Assembly: GCA_002392915.1 (NCBI GenBank)
Contig: DGHQ01000050.1
Coordinates: 88,506 to 99,574 of the forward strand
Source of the DNA: Bacteroidales bacterium UBA3844
GTDB lineage: Bacteria > Bacteroidota > Bacteroidia > Bacteroidales > Paludibacteraceae
DNA: 11,069 nt
Direction: 5' to 3'
Shown here: one piece after another, positions 1 to 6,782 of the stretch
How the letters are laid out: each line of letters opens with the position of its first letter
Numbering within the stretch: position 1 is the stretch's first letter
Notes under the pieces: model-generated
Database searches by the model: none
The model's input: the letters and a program-made list of their open reading frames with translations, nothing else
Told to the model about the DNA's origin: nothing
Position numbers and translations under genes: made by a program

Positions 1-2087
1 TCGGTACCACGACCTGCCATGTTTGTGGCGATAGTCACAGTCTTGCTCTTACCTGCCTCAGCAACAATCTCAGCCTCCTTCTGGTGTAGTTTCGCATTCA
101 ACACGTTATGCTGGATACCGCGCATACGCAACATTCGGCTCAACAACTCAGATATTTCAACTGATGTTGTACCCACCAACACTGGACGACCTTGATTTGT
201 CAACGATACAATCTCCTCGATCACAGCATTATACTTTTCACGCTGTGTACGGTAGATACGGTCGTTCATATCGATTCTCGCAATCGGACGGTTCGTAGGA
301 ATCACAACGACATCCAACTTATAGATATTCCAGAACTCAGCAGCCTCTGTCTCTGCTGTACCTGTCATTCCAGCAAGTTTGTGATACATACGGAAGTAGT
401 TCTGCAATGTGATAGTCGCATACGTTTGAGTAGCGGCCTCTACCTGAACTCCCTCTTTTGCCTCCAATGCCTGGTGCAAACCGTCGGAATAACGGCGGCC
501 ATCCATAATACGACCTGTCTGCTCGTCGACAATCATAACCTTGCCATCAATCACGACATACTGGTCGTCCTTGATGAACAATGTGTATGCCTTCAAAAGC
601 TGGTTGATTGTGTGGATACGCTCACTCTTAACAGCATAGTTTTGGATAAGTTGTTCCTTTTTCTCCGCCAACTCTGCAGCTGGAAGATTCAATGCTTCCA
701 AATCGACCATCTCGCTACCGATATCCGGCAACACGAAGAATGTAGGGTCCTCGCTGACACCAGTCAACGCATCGACTCCCTTATCTGTCAAGACAATGCT
801 GTTGTGACGCTCATCTATCACAAAGTATAGAGGATCTGTAGCCTCTGGCATTCTCTTGTTGTTCTCAGCGATATAGATCTCTTCCGTCTTCAACAAAAGA
901 GGTTTGATTCCTGGCTCACTCAAGAATTTGATCAATGGCTGGTTCTTAGGCAATGCCTTGTAAGAGCGGAACAATGCCAAAGCACCTTCCTCCTGGCTCT
1001 TCTTGTCGCTCTCCTTCAACAATCGCTTAGCCTCTGTCAAATAGTTTGTAGCCATCACCTTCTGCAAATTGACAAGGTGCTCTACACGTGGCTTATATTC
1101 ATTAAACAACTGCTCATTACTCTTTGAACTGTCCATCGGACCAGAGATGATCAATGGAGTACGGGCATCGTCAATAAGGACTGAGTCGACCTCATCGACA
1201 ATAGCGTAGTTGTGCTCACGCTGCACAAGTTCCTCCACTCTTCCAGCCATATTATCACGCAAGTAGTCGAAGCCGAATTCGTTGTTTGTACCGAACGTGA
1301 TATCAGCCATATAAGCCTTACGGCGCTCGTCTGAGTTTGGTCTATGCTTATCGATACAGTCGACAGTCAAGCCATGGAACATATATAGTGGTCCCATCCA
1401 CTCAGAGTCACGTTTAGACAAGTAGTCGTTGACGGTGATGACATGGACTCCATTATGAGTCAATGCATTCAAGAAGATTGGCAATGTACCCACCAATGTC
1501 TTACCCTCACCGGTAGCCATCTCAGCGATCTTACCCTGATGCAACACAACACCACCGAACAACTGAACGTTGTAGTGGATCATGTTCCAAACCGTAGGGT
1601 TACCGCCTGCCTGCCACTCGTTATGGTAAACAGCCTTGTCGCCATCAATATCAACGAAGTCGAATTTCTCAGCGAACTCACGGTCAAGGTCGTTAGCAGT
1701 AACGACCACCTCCTTCTGCTCTGTGAAACGACGTGCTGTATCCTTTACAATAGCAAACACTTCAGGAAGCACCTGTGTAAGCACTTCCTCATATTTGTCA
1801 AGCTTTACTTTGGATAATTTGTCAATCTGGGCATAAGTTTTCTCTCTCTGCTCGATTTCCTGCGACTCGATCTGTGATTTCAAGTCTGCTATTTCTTTTG
1901 TCTCAGCGGACACATAATCCTGTATCCTCTGTTTGATTTCCTCCGTACGTGCACGGAGTTCGTCATTCGACAACGCTTTTATTGAAGGGTATACCAGCTC
2001 TATCTTATCAATGTATGGCTGAATCAGTTCCCTATCTCTCTGGGCTTTATTTCCAAATATCTTGGATAAAAAATTCCCGAATCCCAT
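1..2087 (-). CDS. secA: Preprotein translocase ATPase SecA, N-terminal 695 codons (cut by window edge)
   Basis: SecA is the cytoplasmic motor ATPase that pushes unfolded preproteins through SecYEG. The reverse strand reads openly from the ATG at 2087 (MGFGNFLSKIFGNKAQRDRE) to the left edge, ending within NMAGRGTD, a hallmark of the second nucleotide-binding domain. Walker A is MATGEGKT at residues 190-197 (near 1500) and Walker B is DEVD at 298-301 (near 1190), followed by the SecA-typical DDARTPLIISGP. Walker A lies near residue 107 in E. coli SecA, so this protein has roughly 90 extra N-terminal residues, with a charged coiled-coil-like stretch around 40-95; long SecAs of this kind are usual in Bacteroidetes. 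The rest of NBD2, the scaffold/wing and the C-terminal linker lie outside the window. Several plus-strand open frames here are antisense shadows. Identity is very secure. Confidence 0.98.
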   Translation of the reverse strand, partial: MGFGNFLSKIFGNKAQRDRELIQPYIDKIELVYPSIKALSNDELRARTEEIKQRIQDYVSAETKEIADLKSQIESQEIEQREKTYAQIDKLSKVKLDKYEEVLTQVLPEVFAIVKDTARRFTEQKEVVVTANDLDREFAEKFDFVDIDGDKAVYHNEWQAGGNPTVWNMIHYNVQLFGGVVLHQGKIAEMATGEGKTLVGTLPIFLNALTHNGVHVITVNDYLSKRDSEWMGPLYMFHGLTVDCIDKHRPNSDERRKAYMADITFGTNNEFGFDYLRDNMAGRVEELVQREHNYAIVDEVDSVLIDDARTPLIISGPMDSSKSNEQLFNEYKPRVEHLVNLQKVMATNYLTEAKRLLKESDKKSQEEGALALFRSYKALPKNQPLIKFLSEPGIKPLLLKTEEIYIAENNKRMPEATDPLYFVIDERHNSIVLTDKGVDALTGVSEDPTFFVLPDIGSEMVDLEALNLPAAELAEKKEQLIQNYAVKSERIHTINQLLKAYTLFIKDDQYVVIDGKVMIVDEQTGRIMDGRRYSDGLHQALEAKEGVQVEAATQTYATITLQNYFRMYHKLAGMTGTAETEAAEFWNIYKLDVVVIPTNRPIARIDMNDRIYRTQREKYNAVIEEIVSLTNQGRPVLVGTTSVEISELLSRMLRMRGIQHNVLNAKLHQKEAEIVAEAGKSKTVTIATNMAGRGT

Positions 2088-2141
2088 ATATTATATTAGT
2101 TTTTTATATTATCAATTATGTCTTCTATCCGAAAACCTACG

Positions 2142-2149
2142 CAAAAATA
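2142..2149 (-). promoter_or_regulatory. Probable secA promoter, -7 box
   Basis: On the minus strand this reads TATTTTTG, a perfect match to the Bacteroidetes TAnnTTTG element. It lies about 54 bp before the secA ATG, which would give a leader of roughly 45-50 nt. No convincing TTG/TTTG -33 element is seen 19 bp upstream. The 110-bp gap between secA and the next gene upstream supports separate transcription of secA. Confidence 0.55.
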
Positions 2150-2197
2150 CACTTTATTTGCTTATAAATCGTTCTTTTTCTAAACAACAATGATTTT

Positions 2198-2632
2198 TTA
2201 TGCTTTTTTAGCATTTAGATACTCTGCGTAGATACGTGCGGCGCGCTCGACAAGCACTGAGCAAGGGATTATCTCCTTAACGTCTGGATTTGGCTTCACA
2301 CCACGAAGTTCGGCGCAGATTGTGCTTCCATTCTGTTCCTTAAAACGCATGGCCAAACTCTGAGCCACTTTATATGCATGCTCCTTGCCTTCCATATTTC
2401 CCGGGTCGACGCAGCCCTCTTCCAATCCCGACAACATTGCCGCACCAAGGTATGCCCCACACACGTCCTTCATCTTGGCCACACCGCCACCTAATCCTGC
2501 GGTGAGACGGACTGCCGTAGCCTTGTCGATACCGTAATCCTCTGCAAACGCTGCAAATACCGCTTGAGCACAATTATATCCTTCCGCCTTCAACTGGCAA
2601 GCCAGCTGTGCTTTTTTCTCAACATCAATCAT
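2198..2632 (-). CDS. C_GCAxxG_C_C family putative redox protein
   Basis: A 144-residue protein with the four-cysteine pattern of the C_GCAxxG_C_C family: C21 in GYNCAQAVFAAF, C58 in the CGAxxG motif (CGAYLG, 58-63) after GLGGGVAKM, C106 (STICAEL) and C124 (IIPCSVLVERAARI). C12 and C74 are additional cysteines. The full usual length of about 140 residues is present. There is no signal peptide, so it is expected in the cytoplasm. The family is thought to be redox-active or metal/cluster-binding from its invariant cysteines, but no reaction is established; members are often noted close to transporter genes, as here. Its ATG overlaps the deacetylase stop by one base (TAATG), which suggests translational coupling and co-transcription. 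Family assignment is secure, function unknown. Confidence 0.88.
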   Translation of the reverse strand: MIDVEKKAQLACQLKAEGYNCAQAVFAAFAEDYGIDKATAVRLTAGLGGGVAKMKDVCGAYLGAAMLSGLEEGCVDPGNMEGKEHAYKVAQSLAMRFKEQNGSTICAELRGVKPNPDVKEIIPCSVLVERAARIYAEYLNAKKA

Positions 2633-3693
2633 TATCCTAAGTTTATTAGATATATCTTTTTATTTCCGTTTGGCACAGCATCAAAGATAATATATTTACA
2701 GCCGTTGATAGTCTTAATTTCTGATTTGATCACAACCTCGTTCTGTAGCACCTCGACATCCTTCCAGCCAAATGGCAAAGGGCATCTCAATGTCAAAGGA
2801 TAATCGTATAAGTCGTCATCCAACCCGTCTTCCAAAGAGATAATCAGTCTGTTGTTGTCTGCACGTTCTTTCTTTATCTCTTCCTTTGGAAATTCAATTT
2901 TTGCTCTATCACGCTCCTTTGAATACTTTGCCGCATTCTTGAATGTGGTGACCCAGAATGAGTTCGACTTCTCTTGCTGTTTCAAGTAGTCAAGGCTCTC
3001 GCTCAGCACTGCTGACGACAATGGAGAATAGCCTTTTCCATCGTCCAAATCATACAATGAGAATATACACCATCCGCCACTGCTTCTTGCTGTATTGAAC
3101 GCATATATGAAATCATCCAGTGTCCTAACCGCTTCATTCGCACCACACATTATGGAACTTATATTCAAATAGTCACTCGGAGTAGCACGCTCCACATATC
3201 CATGACATCCTCGAGCCGCGAAATAATGTTTGCTTATGATGCTTGTGTCTCCCACAACACAGTCGGTATAAGCAAATGTGTTGCACTTATACATCGGCAA
3301 CTTGACATTGATTCTGGCGTTAGCATCAAGTATGTCCTGCTTCTGACGCTCTCTCGACAATGTGTCATACACCGCATGGTCTACTGTATGGCTGCCCACC
3401 TCACATCCTCTCTCCGTTGTGGCGACTCGCAATGCATCCCACTTCGTTCTGTCACACCAACGTGTCGTCACGAAGAAAGTGCATGGATAATCATGTTCGT
3501 AGAATATCGGCAGAGCCGTAGTGAACTGATTATCGTAGCTATCTTCCATGGTATATGATATAGCACACTGCTTAAATCCGTGCCATGTAGCCACTTCAAA
3601 CTCGGTCTGTGGGGCGCACCCTACAGCTCCAAGCATAACTATCATCGCATAAAGCGTCTTTATATTGTTTACTATATGCATACTCAAAACCAT
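2632..3693 (-). CDS. NodB-like polysaccharide deacetylase family lipoprotein, catalytic motif altered
   Basis: A 353-residue protein. The N-terminus has a hydrophobic segment ending MLGAVGCAPQ, so C26 could be lipidated, although the lipobox (AVGC) is not ideal. A NodB carbohydrate-esterase 4 fold is indicated by ISYTMEDSYDNQF (46-57), PCTFFVTT (70-77), SHTVDH (101-106, the metal-binding HxxxH) and FAYTDC (140-145). Typical members have TFDDG in the first motif; here the pair is E50-D51, so the usual catalytic-base Asp is Glu, and the late histidine motif appears as FSLYDLDDG. It may be a metal-binding enzyme with changed activity, or catalytically weak. A C-terminal beta-rich extension follows (about 280-353). 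The gene starts 14 bp after rimM and overlaps the next gene by one base. An alternative ATG at 3681 (MHIVNN) would suit the signal sequence equally well. Substrate unknown. Confidence 0.75.
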   Translation of the reverse strand: MVLSMHIVNNIKTLYAMIVMLGAVGCAPQTEFEVATWHGFKQCAISYTMEDSYDNQFTTALPIFYEHDYPCTFFVTTRWCDRTKWDALRVATTERGCEVGSHTVDHAVYDTLSRERQKQDILDANARINVKLPMYKCNTFAYTDCVVGDTSIISKHYFAARGCHGYVERATPSDYLNISSIMCGANEAVRTLDDFIYAFNTARSSGGWCIFSLYDLDDGKGYSPLSSAVLSESLDYLKQQEKSNSFWVTTFKNAAKYSKERDRAKIEFPKEEIKKERADNNRLIISLEDGLDDDLYDYPLTLRCPLPFGWKDVEVLQNEVVIKSEIKTINGCKYIIFDAVPNGNKKIYLINLG

Positions 3694-3707
3694 TAAATAG
3701 TAAGGTT

Positions 3708-4268
3708 TTAATCATCTTCGTCTTCTACGCAAGAGCCACTCGTATTTAATTCCAACAATCCGTCTGGAATATCCATAAATATGGTTTGCTTGTCATCATC
3801 AATCTCTATAATAAAATCGTCCACCGCTGGAATCATAATCTGAAAACCTGCAGAGTCTGTCGCATCAAGGCAGAACAGAACGTTTTCCGTGTCATAGTCG
3901 ACATAATCGATGACTCCTATTTTTTTCCCGCTTGTATCGTAGATTGAGTAACCCTCATAGTCCACTCCTTCCGCTTCTGCCAACGTCTCTTCATCAACAT
4001 CTTCTGTGGAAAGGTATACCGTCGCTCCAATCAGGCGTTCCGCCTCCTCCTTTGTGTCAATATTGTCGAGCTTTAGTAGTCGGCCACTGTTTTTCGTCCT
4101 CTCTTCTGCAATACGGAACGGTATGTAGCACCCGTCTATATCAATGAAAATAAAATCCACACCCAACTCATCAAGCCAATCAACAGTAATCACAACTTCC
4201 AGATTGCCTGACAAACCATGCGTTTTACTAACATATCCAACTTCAATTATGTCGTCTTTCGTAATCAT
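3708..4268 (-). CDS. rimM: Ribosome maturation factor RimM
   Basis: RimM binds ribosomal protein S19 and helps assemble the head of the 30S subunit. The 186-residue product begins MITKDDIIEVGYVSKTHGLS, containing the family signature (GxxxKxHGLxG), followed by the N-terminal barrel (about 7-95) and a PRC-barrel domain (about 105-178) with YEGYSIYDTSGKKIGVIDYV-like spacing and the conserved IPAVDDFI segment. Its length is in the family range (165-190). The C-terminus ends in an acidic tail (EDEDD). The start at 4268 is supported by the signature position and by a promoter 18 bp upstream. It is probably the first gene of a three-gene unit with the deacetylase and the C_GCAxxG_C_C protein, partners I do not recognise as usual for rimM. 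Confidence 0.95.
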   Translation of the reverse strand: MITKDDIIEVGYVSKTHGLSGNLEVVITVDWLDELGVDFIFIDIDGCYIPFRIAEERTKNSGRLLKLDNIDTKEEAERLIGATVYLSTEDVDEETLAEAEGVDYEGYSIYDTSGKKIGVIDYVDYDTENVLFCLDATDSAGFQIMIPAVDDFIIEIDDDKQTIFMDIPDGLLELNTSGSCVEDEDD

Positions 4269-4286
4269 CGATACTTCGTTGAACTA

Positions 4287-4315
4287 CAAATATAAATATT
4301 AGTATCAAAAATCAA
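4287..4315 (-). promoter_or_regulatory. Probable rimM operon promoter
   Basis: The minus strand shows TATATTTG at 4287-4294, a perfect TAnnTTTG -7 box, with TTG at 4313-4315 separated by 18 bp, close to the Bacteroidetes -33/19-bp/-7 layout. Transcription would start near 4282 with a leader of about 13-15 nt. The site fills the 49-bp gap after the MATE-kinase gene, so rimM and the two genes behind it can be expressed independently of that gene. Confidence 0.6.
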
Positions 4316-4317
4316 TC

Positions 4318-6354
4318 TTATTTTTCCGCTTTTTTGCTAAAAACGGAGTCGATAAAGGCTATCATCATTTCTGCAGTCTTCTCAAAGCCCAATTTCGACA
4401 CGTCGACACAAAGGTCATAACCTTTGGAATCTCCCCACTCTTTTCCGGTGTAATAATCGTAATATTCCTTTCTCGCCGTCTCTCTCTCCTCCACCAGTTT
4501 TTGTGCTTTTTTTATGTCGATATTATGTCGCGACGCAATGTTTTCCGCCCTGAATTCCATCGGAGCCCGCAAGAAAAACGTCACCACATCTTTTCTTTCT
4601 CGAAGCACATAGTCGGATGCTCGTCCCACAATCACGCAACTCTCTGTTTCCGCTATCCTCTGCATCGTCTCACTCTGTGCCTTGAAAAGATTGGCTCCGG
4701 AAAGCATTGGCTCACTCGTGTTTGGCGACGATAGGTCTGCCAAATTTCCAAATGATGTCTGCAGAGACGGCACTTCATCCGCCTTTTCAAATATCTCAGG
4801 TGCGAAGCCCATATCCTTAGCGGCCTCAACCAGCAATTCGCTATCGTAATACTTGATGCCATAATGGTTGGCTATAAGTTTGCCGATATACCTTCCTCCT
4901 GCTCCAAACTGTCGGCCGATACTGATCACCACATGGTTGTCATCTGTATTTTTCTCCACGTCCACCACTTTTTGCTCTTTGCTTGGCAACATCAACGATT
5001 TCTTATATTGAAGCTTCAATACTATCGCTGCGGTGATCGCGGAGAGTGTGTCGGATACAGGCATCGCCATCCAGACACCGTCGAGTCCAAATTTCTGCGG
5101 CAGCAGCCACACAAGCGGGATAAGATAAAGCAACTGACGGGTAGAGCTCATAAATAGGGAGACGGGAGCTCGCCCGATGCTCTGGAAGAAATTCGCCACA
5201 ACCATCTGGAATCCAACAATCGGCATCATTATCACCACAATACGCAATCCATGTGATGCTGCCTCCATCAACGCTCTTGCATTGCTTTCATCCTGATTGA
5301 CAAAGATGGATACTATATTATCAGCAAAAATCTCACACGACAACCACATGACCACCATGACGCATGATGCACACAGCACCGTCATCTTCAACACCTTATC
5401 CACACGATCCACCAACTGTGCTCCAAAATTGTATCCTGCGATCGGTTGCATCGCCTGATTAAAGCCAAACACCACCTGTGCCGCGACCATTATCACACGG
5501 TTGCAAATTCCATACGCTCCAATCGCATTGTCGCCACCATACTTATAAAGAGTATTGTTGAGCATCATCGTCACAAGACATGCGCATGCGTTGAGTGTGA
5601 ACGGCGCGATTCCGATAGCGAAAATATTCTTCACAATCTGTTTCTGCAGTTTGAAATCTGGGAGAGAGAATGTCAGGACATCCTTGCCACTATAGAAATG
5701 ATAGCAGATGACAACCAAAGAGATAGCCTGGGATGTGATTGTGGCAAGTGCGGCTCCCTTAATGCCCCATTCAAACTGATAGATGAAAATTGGAGCAAGA
5801 ATAATATTGAGCACCACAGTGAGAATAGTGGTGAACATTGCCTTTCTTGGATTGCCACTGCTTCGCATCACGTGGTTGAGTCCGAAAAACAGGTGAGTCA
5901 AGACGTTTCCAATCAACAGCACCGTCATAAAATCACGTGCCGGAGCTATAGTCTCATCACTGGCTCCGAACAAAACCAGAATCTTATCCAAATAAAATAA
6001 GCCAAGAGCCATTATGACAATACCGATAATGACATTCAGTGTCGTCACATTTCCAAGCACTTTGTTTGCCGACGGATAATCCTTCTGCCCCAGCTTGATC
6101 GACACCAACGTCGAACCTCCTGCACCGACAAGCGAGCCGAACGCAGCAGAAAGGTTCATCAACGGGAATGCGATAGCCAACGCTGTGATACAGCGAGGTC
6201 CGTCATTCGGAATATGTCCGATGAAAATAGAGTCGATGATATTATACAAAGATGCCACTACCATCGAAATGATGGCAGGCACTGCATATTTGAACAGCAA
6301 CTGAGGTATCGGCTCAGTTCCAAGTTCCGTAGGTGTTGACTTAGTGTTCGTCAT
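4318..6354 (-). CDS. MATE family efflux transporter fused to a cytidylate-kinase-like domain
   Basis: A 678-residue protein of two parts. Residues 1 to about 452 form a complete MATE transporter of about 12 membrane segments: PIPQLLFKYAVPAIISMVVA at the start, SLVGAGGSTLVSIKLGQ (74-90), RSSGNPRKAMF (164-173), FGFNQAMQPIAGYNFGA (296-312) and FFQSIGRAPVSL (389-400). MATE proteins export drugs or metabolites using Na+ or H+. After a hydrophilic linker (about 453-473), residues 474-672 match the cytidylate-kinase-like (Cytidylate_kin2) family: VISIGRQFGAGGRYIGKLIA, KYYDSELL, CVIVGRASDYVL (573-584), FRAENIASRHNI and the signature YYDYYTGKEWGDSKGYDLCV. Separate MATE proteins are usually about 450 residues. 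No stop or frameshift lies at the junction. The kinase part would be cytoplasmic; its substrate is unknown. It may couple nucleotide state to transport (inference). Confidence 0.92.
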   Translation of the reverse strand: MTNTKSTPTELGTEPIPQLLFKYAVPAIISMVVASLYNIIDSIFIGHIPNDGPRCITALAIAFPLMNLSAAFGSLVGAGGSTLVSIKLGQKDYPSANKVLGNVTTLNVIIGIVIMALGLFYLDKILVLFGASDETIAPARDFMTVLLIGNVLTHLFFGLNHVMRSSGNPRKAMFTTILTVVLNIILAPIFIYQFEWGIKGAALATITSQAISLVVICYHFYSGKDVLTFSLPDFKLQKQIVKNIFAIGIAPFTLNACACLVTMMLNNTLYKYGGDNAIGAYGICNRVIMVAAQVVFGFNQAMQPIAGYNFGAQLVDRVDKVLKMTVLCASCVMVVMWLSCEIFADNIVSIFVNQDESNARALMEAASHGLRIVVIMMPIVGFQMVVANFFQSIGRAPVSLFMSSTRQLLYLIPLVWLLPQKFGLDGVWMAMPVSDTLSAITAAIVLKLQYKKSLMLPSKEQKVVDVEKNTDDNHVVISIGRQFGAGGRYIGKLIANHYGIKYYDSELLVEAAKDMGFAPEIFEKADEVPSLQTSFGNLADLSSPNTSEPMLSGANLFKAQSETMQRIAETESCVIVGRASDYVLRERKDVVTFFLRAPMEFRAENIASRHNIDIKKAQKLVEERETARKEYYDYYTGKEWGDSKGYDLCVDVSKLGFEKTAEMMIAFIDSVFSKKAEK

Positions 6355-6374
6355 TTTTCAAATCATTTGGACGG

Positions 6375-6382
6375 CAAAGTTA
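6375..6382 (-). promoter_or_regulatory. Probable MATE-kinase promoter, -7 box
   Basis: The minus strand reads TAACTTTG, a perfect TAnnTTTG match 20 bp before the ATG at 6354, giving a leader of about 15 nt. The -33 region, 19 bp upstream, is T-rich (GATTTTA) without a clear TTG. Confidence 0.5.
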
Positions 6383-6471
6383 GTAATAATTTTCTTTTGC
6401 ATAAAATCATTCGAAAGCATTATCCAATACGTAATGAAACCGATAGCGAAATGGTTGATGGGTGACGCAAA

Positions 6472-6567
6472 AAATGGACGATGTCGATACAAAATTCGAT
6501 TAAACCGACAATACAAATCGATTAAACCGACACCCAAATGGACGATGTCTGTCGACATCATTCATTT
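6472..6567. repeat. Direct and inverted copies of a GATGTC-containing 14-mer
   Basis: AAATGGACGATGTC occurs exactly twice in direct orientation, at 6472-6485 and 6536-6549. A third copy is inverted at 6554-6567 (reverse complement AAATGAATGATGTC, 12 of 14). The first and third copies match further, over AAAATGGACGATGTCGATA versus AAAATGAATGATGTCGACA. A weaker relative, AAATGGTTGATG, lies at 6449-6460. Such clustered copies could be protein-binding sites or the decayed edges of a small element. Confidence 0.7.
6496..6532. repeat. Two direct 15-bp repeats, 22-bp period
   Basis: TCGATTAAACCGACA is found exactly at 6496-6510 and 6518-6532. Each copy is preceded by ATACAAA (with two extra bases in the first). 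The pair sits between the two direct 14-mers. The 22-bp period is about two helical turns, as expected of sites occupied side by side by one DNA-binding protein; that role is inference. Confidence 0.7.
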
Positions 6568-6572
6568 TGGTG
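6531..6572. repeat. Large imperfect hairpin, 19-bp arms, 4-nt loop
   Basis: Arms 6531-6549 (CACCCAAATGGACGATGTC) and 6554-6572 (GACATCATTCATTTTGGTG) pair at 16 of 19 positions around the loop TGTC; part of the mismatch is G-T wobble. No T-run follows on either strand, so it is not an intrinsic terminator. It could be a cruciform, an operator, or a structured RNA element if transcribed. Confidence 0.65.
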
Positions 6573-6577
6573 TTGGC

Positions 6578-6611
6578 TATCGTCGCAAGCGATAAAGGGT
6601 CTACGACCCTT
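6578..6611. repeat. Two adjoining hairpins
   Basis: TATCG (6578-6582) pairs with CGATA (6590-6594). Directly after it, AAGGGTC (6595-6601) pairs perfectly with GACCCTT (6605-6611) around the loop TAC. They follow the large hairpin by 5 bp, making one structured stretch of about 80 bp. No T-run follows, so they are not typical terminators. Confidence 0.55.
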
Positions 6612-6751
6612 CTTGTGAGGTGTTCGGTGTGTGACAGTAGTCGATTCCGACGAAGTTGGTTTCTGGAGAATCGGAAATGATTGATGGTTGATAATCACAT
6701 ATTAAATGTCGATTTTTCCAATTTTATTTTTATTTTACACATAAAACTCTG

Positions 6752-6759
6752 TATCTTAG
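6752..6759 (+). promoter_or_regulatory. Possible galactanase promoter, -7 box
   Basis: TATCTTAG matches TAnnTTTG except for one base and lies 23 bp before the ATG at 6783. The region 19 bp upstream is T-rich (ATTTTATTTTTATTTTAC) with no clear TTG. The leader would be under 20 nt, and the hairpin cluster would lie upstream of the transcript rather than in it. Confidence 0.4.
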
Positions 6760-6782
6760 CGACATGATAACACATTATTATT

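Larger units (their letters stand above)
6355..6782. other. Divergent intergenic region with clustered repeats
   Basis: This 428-bp region separates the divergent MATE-kinase and galactanase genes. The outer ends hold their promoters. Bases 6436-6611 hold short direct and inverted repeats and three consecutive hairpins (separate entries). Bases 6612-6720 show no feature I can name apart from a weak TTCCGA (near 6644) / TCGGAA (near 6671) inverted repeat. Open frames crossing it on both strands (67 and 83 codons) resemble nothing I recognise and translate the repeats, so I do not call a gene. Confidence 0.7.

Noticed and set aside
192..1836. Plus-strand open frames (212, 124 and 66 codons) inside the first 2 kb
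   Set aside because: They are antisense to secA, whose protein motifs are unmistakable in the reverse frame; their translations have no recognisable domain.
2190..2225. Terminator hairpin at the end of the C_GCAxxG_C_C gene (ATGCT / AGCAT)
   Set aside because: The stem is only 5 bp and overlaps the last codons; on the gene strand an A-run, not a T-run, follows it.
4900..5000. Frameshift or missed stop between the MATE and kinase parts
   Set aside because: The frame is continuous through a normal hydrophilic linker with no stop or sign of compression, so it is treated as a true fusion.
6496..6532. CRISPR-like direct repeats
   Set aside because: Only two 15-bp copies with a 7-bp spacer; no cas genes and no regular array.
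6344..6595. Short open frames on both strands of the divergent intergenic region
   Set aside because: They translate the repeats, overlap each other antisense, and show no recognisable domain or start context.
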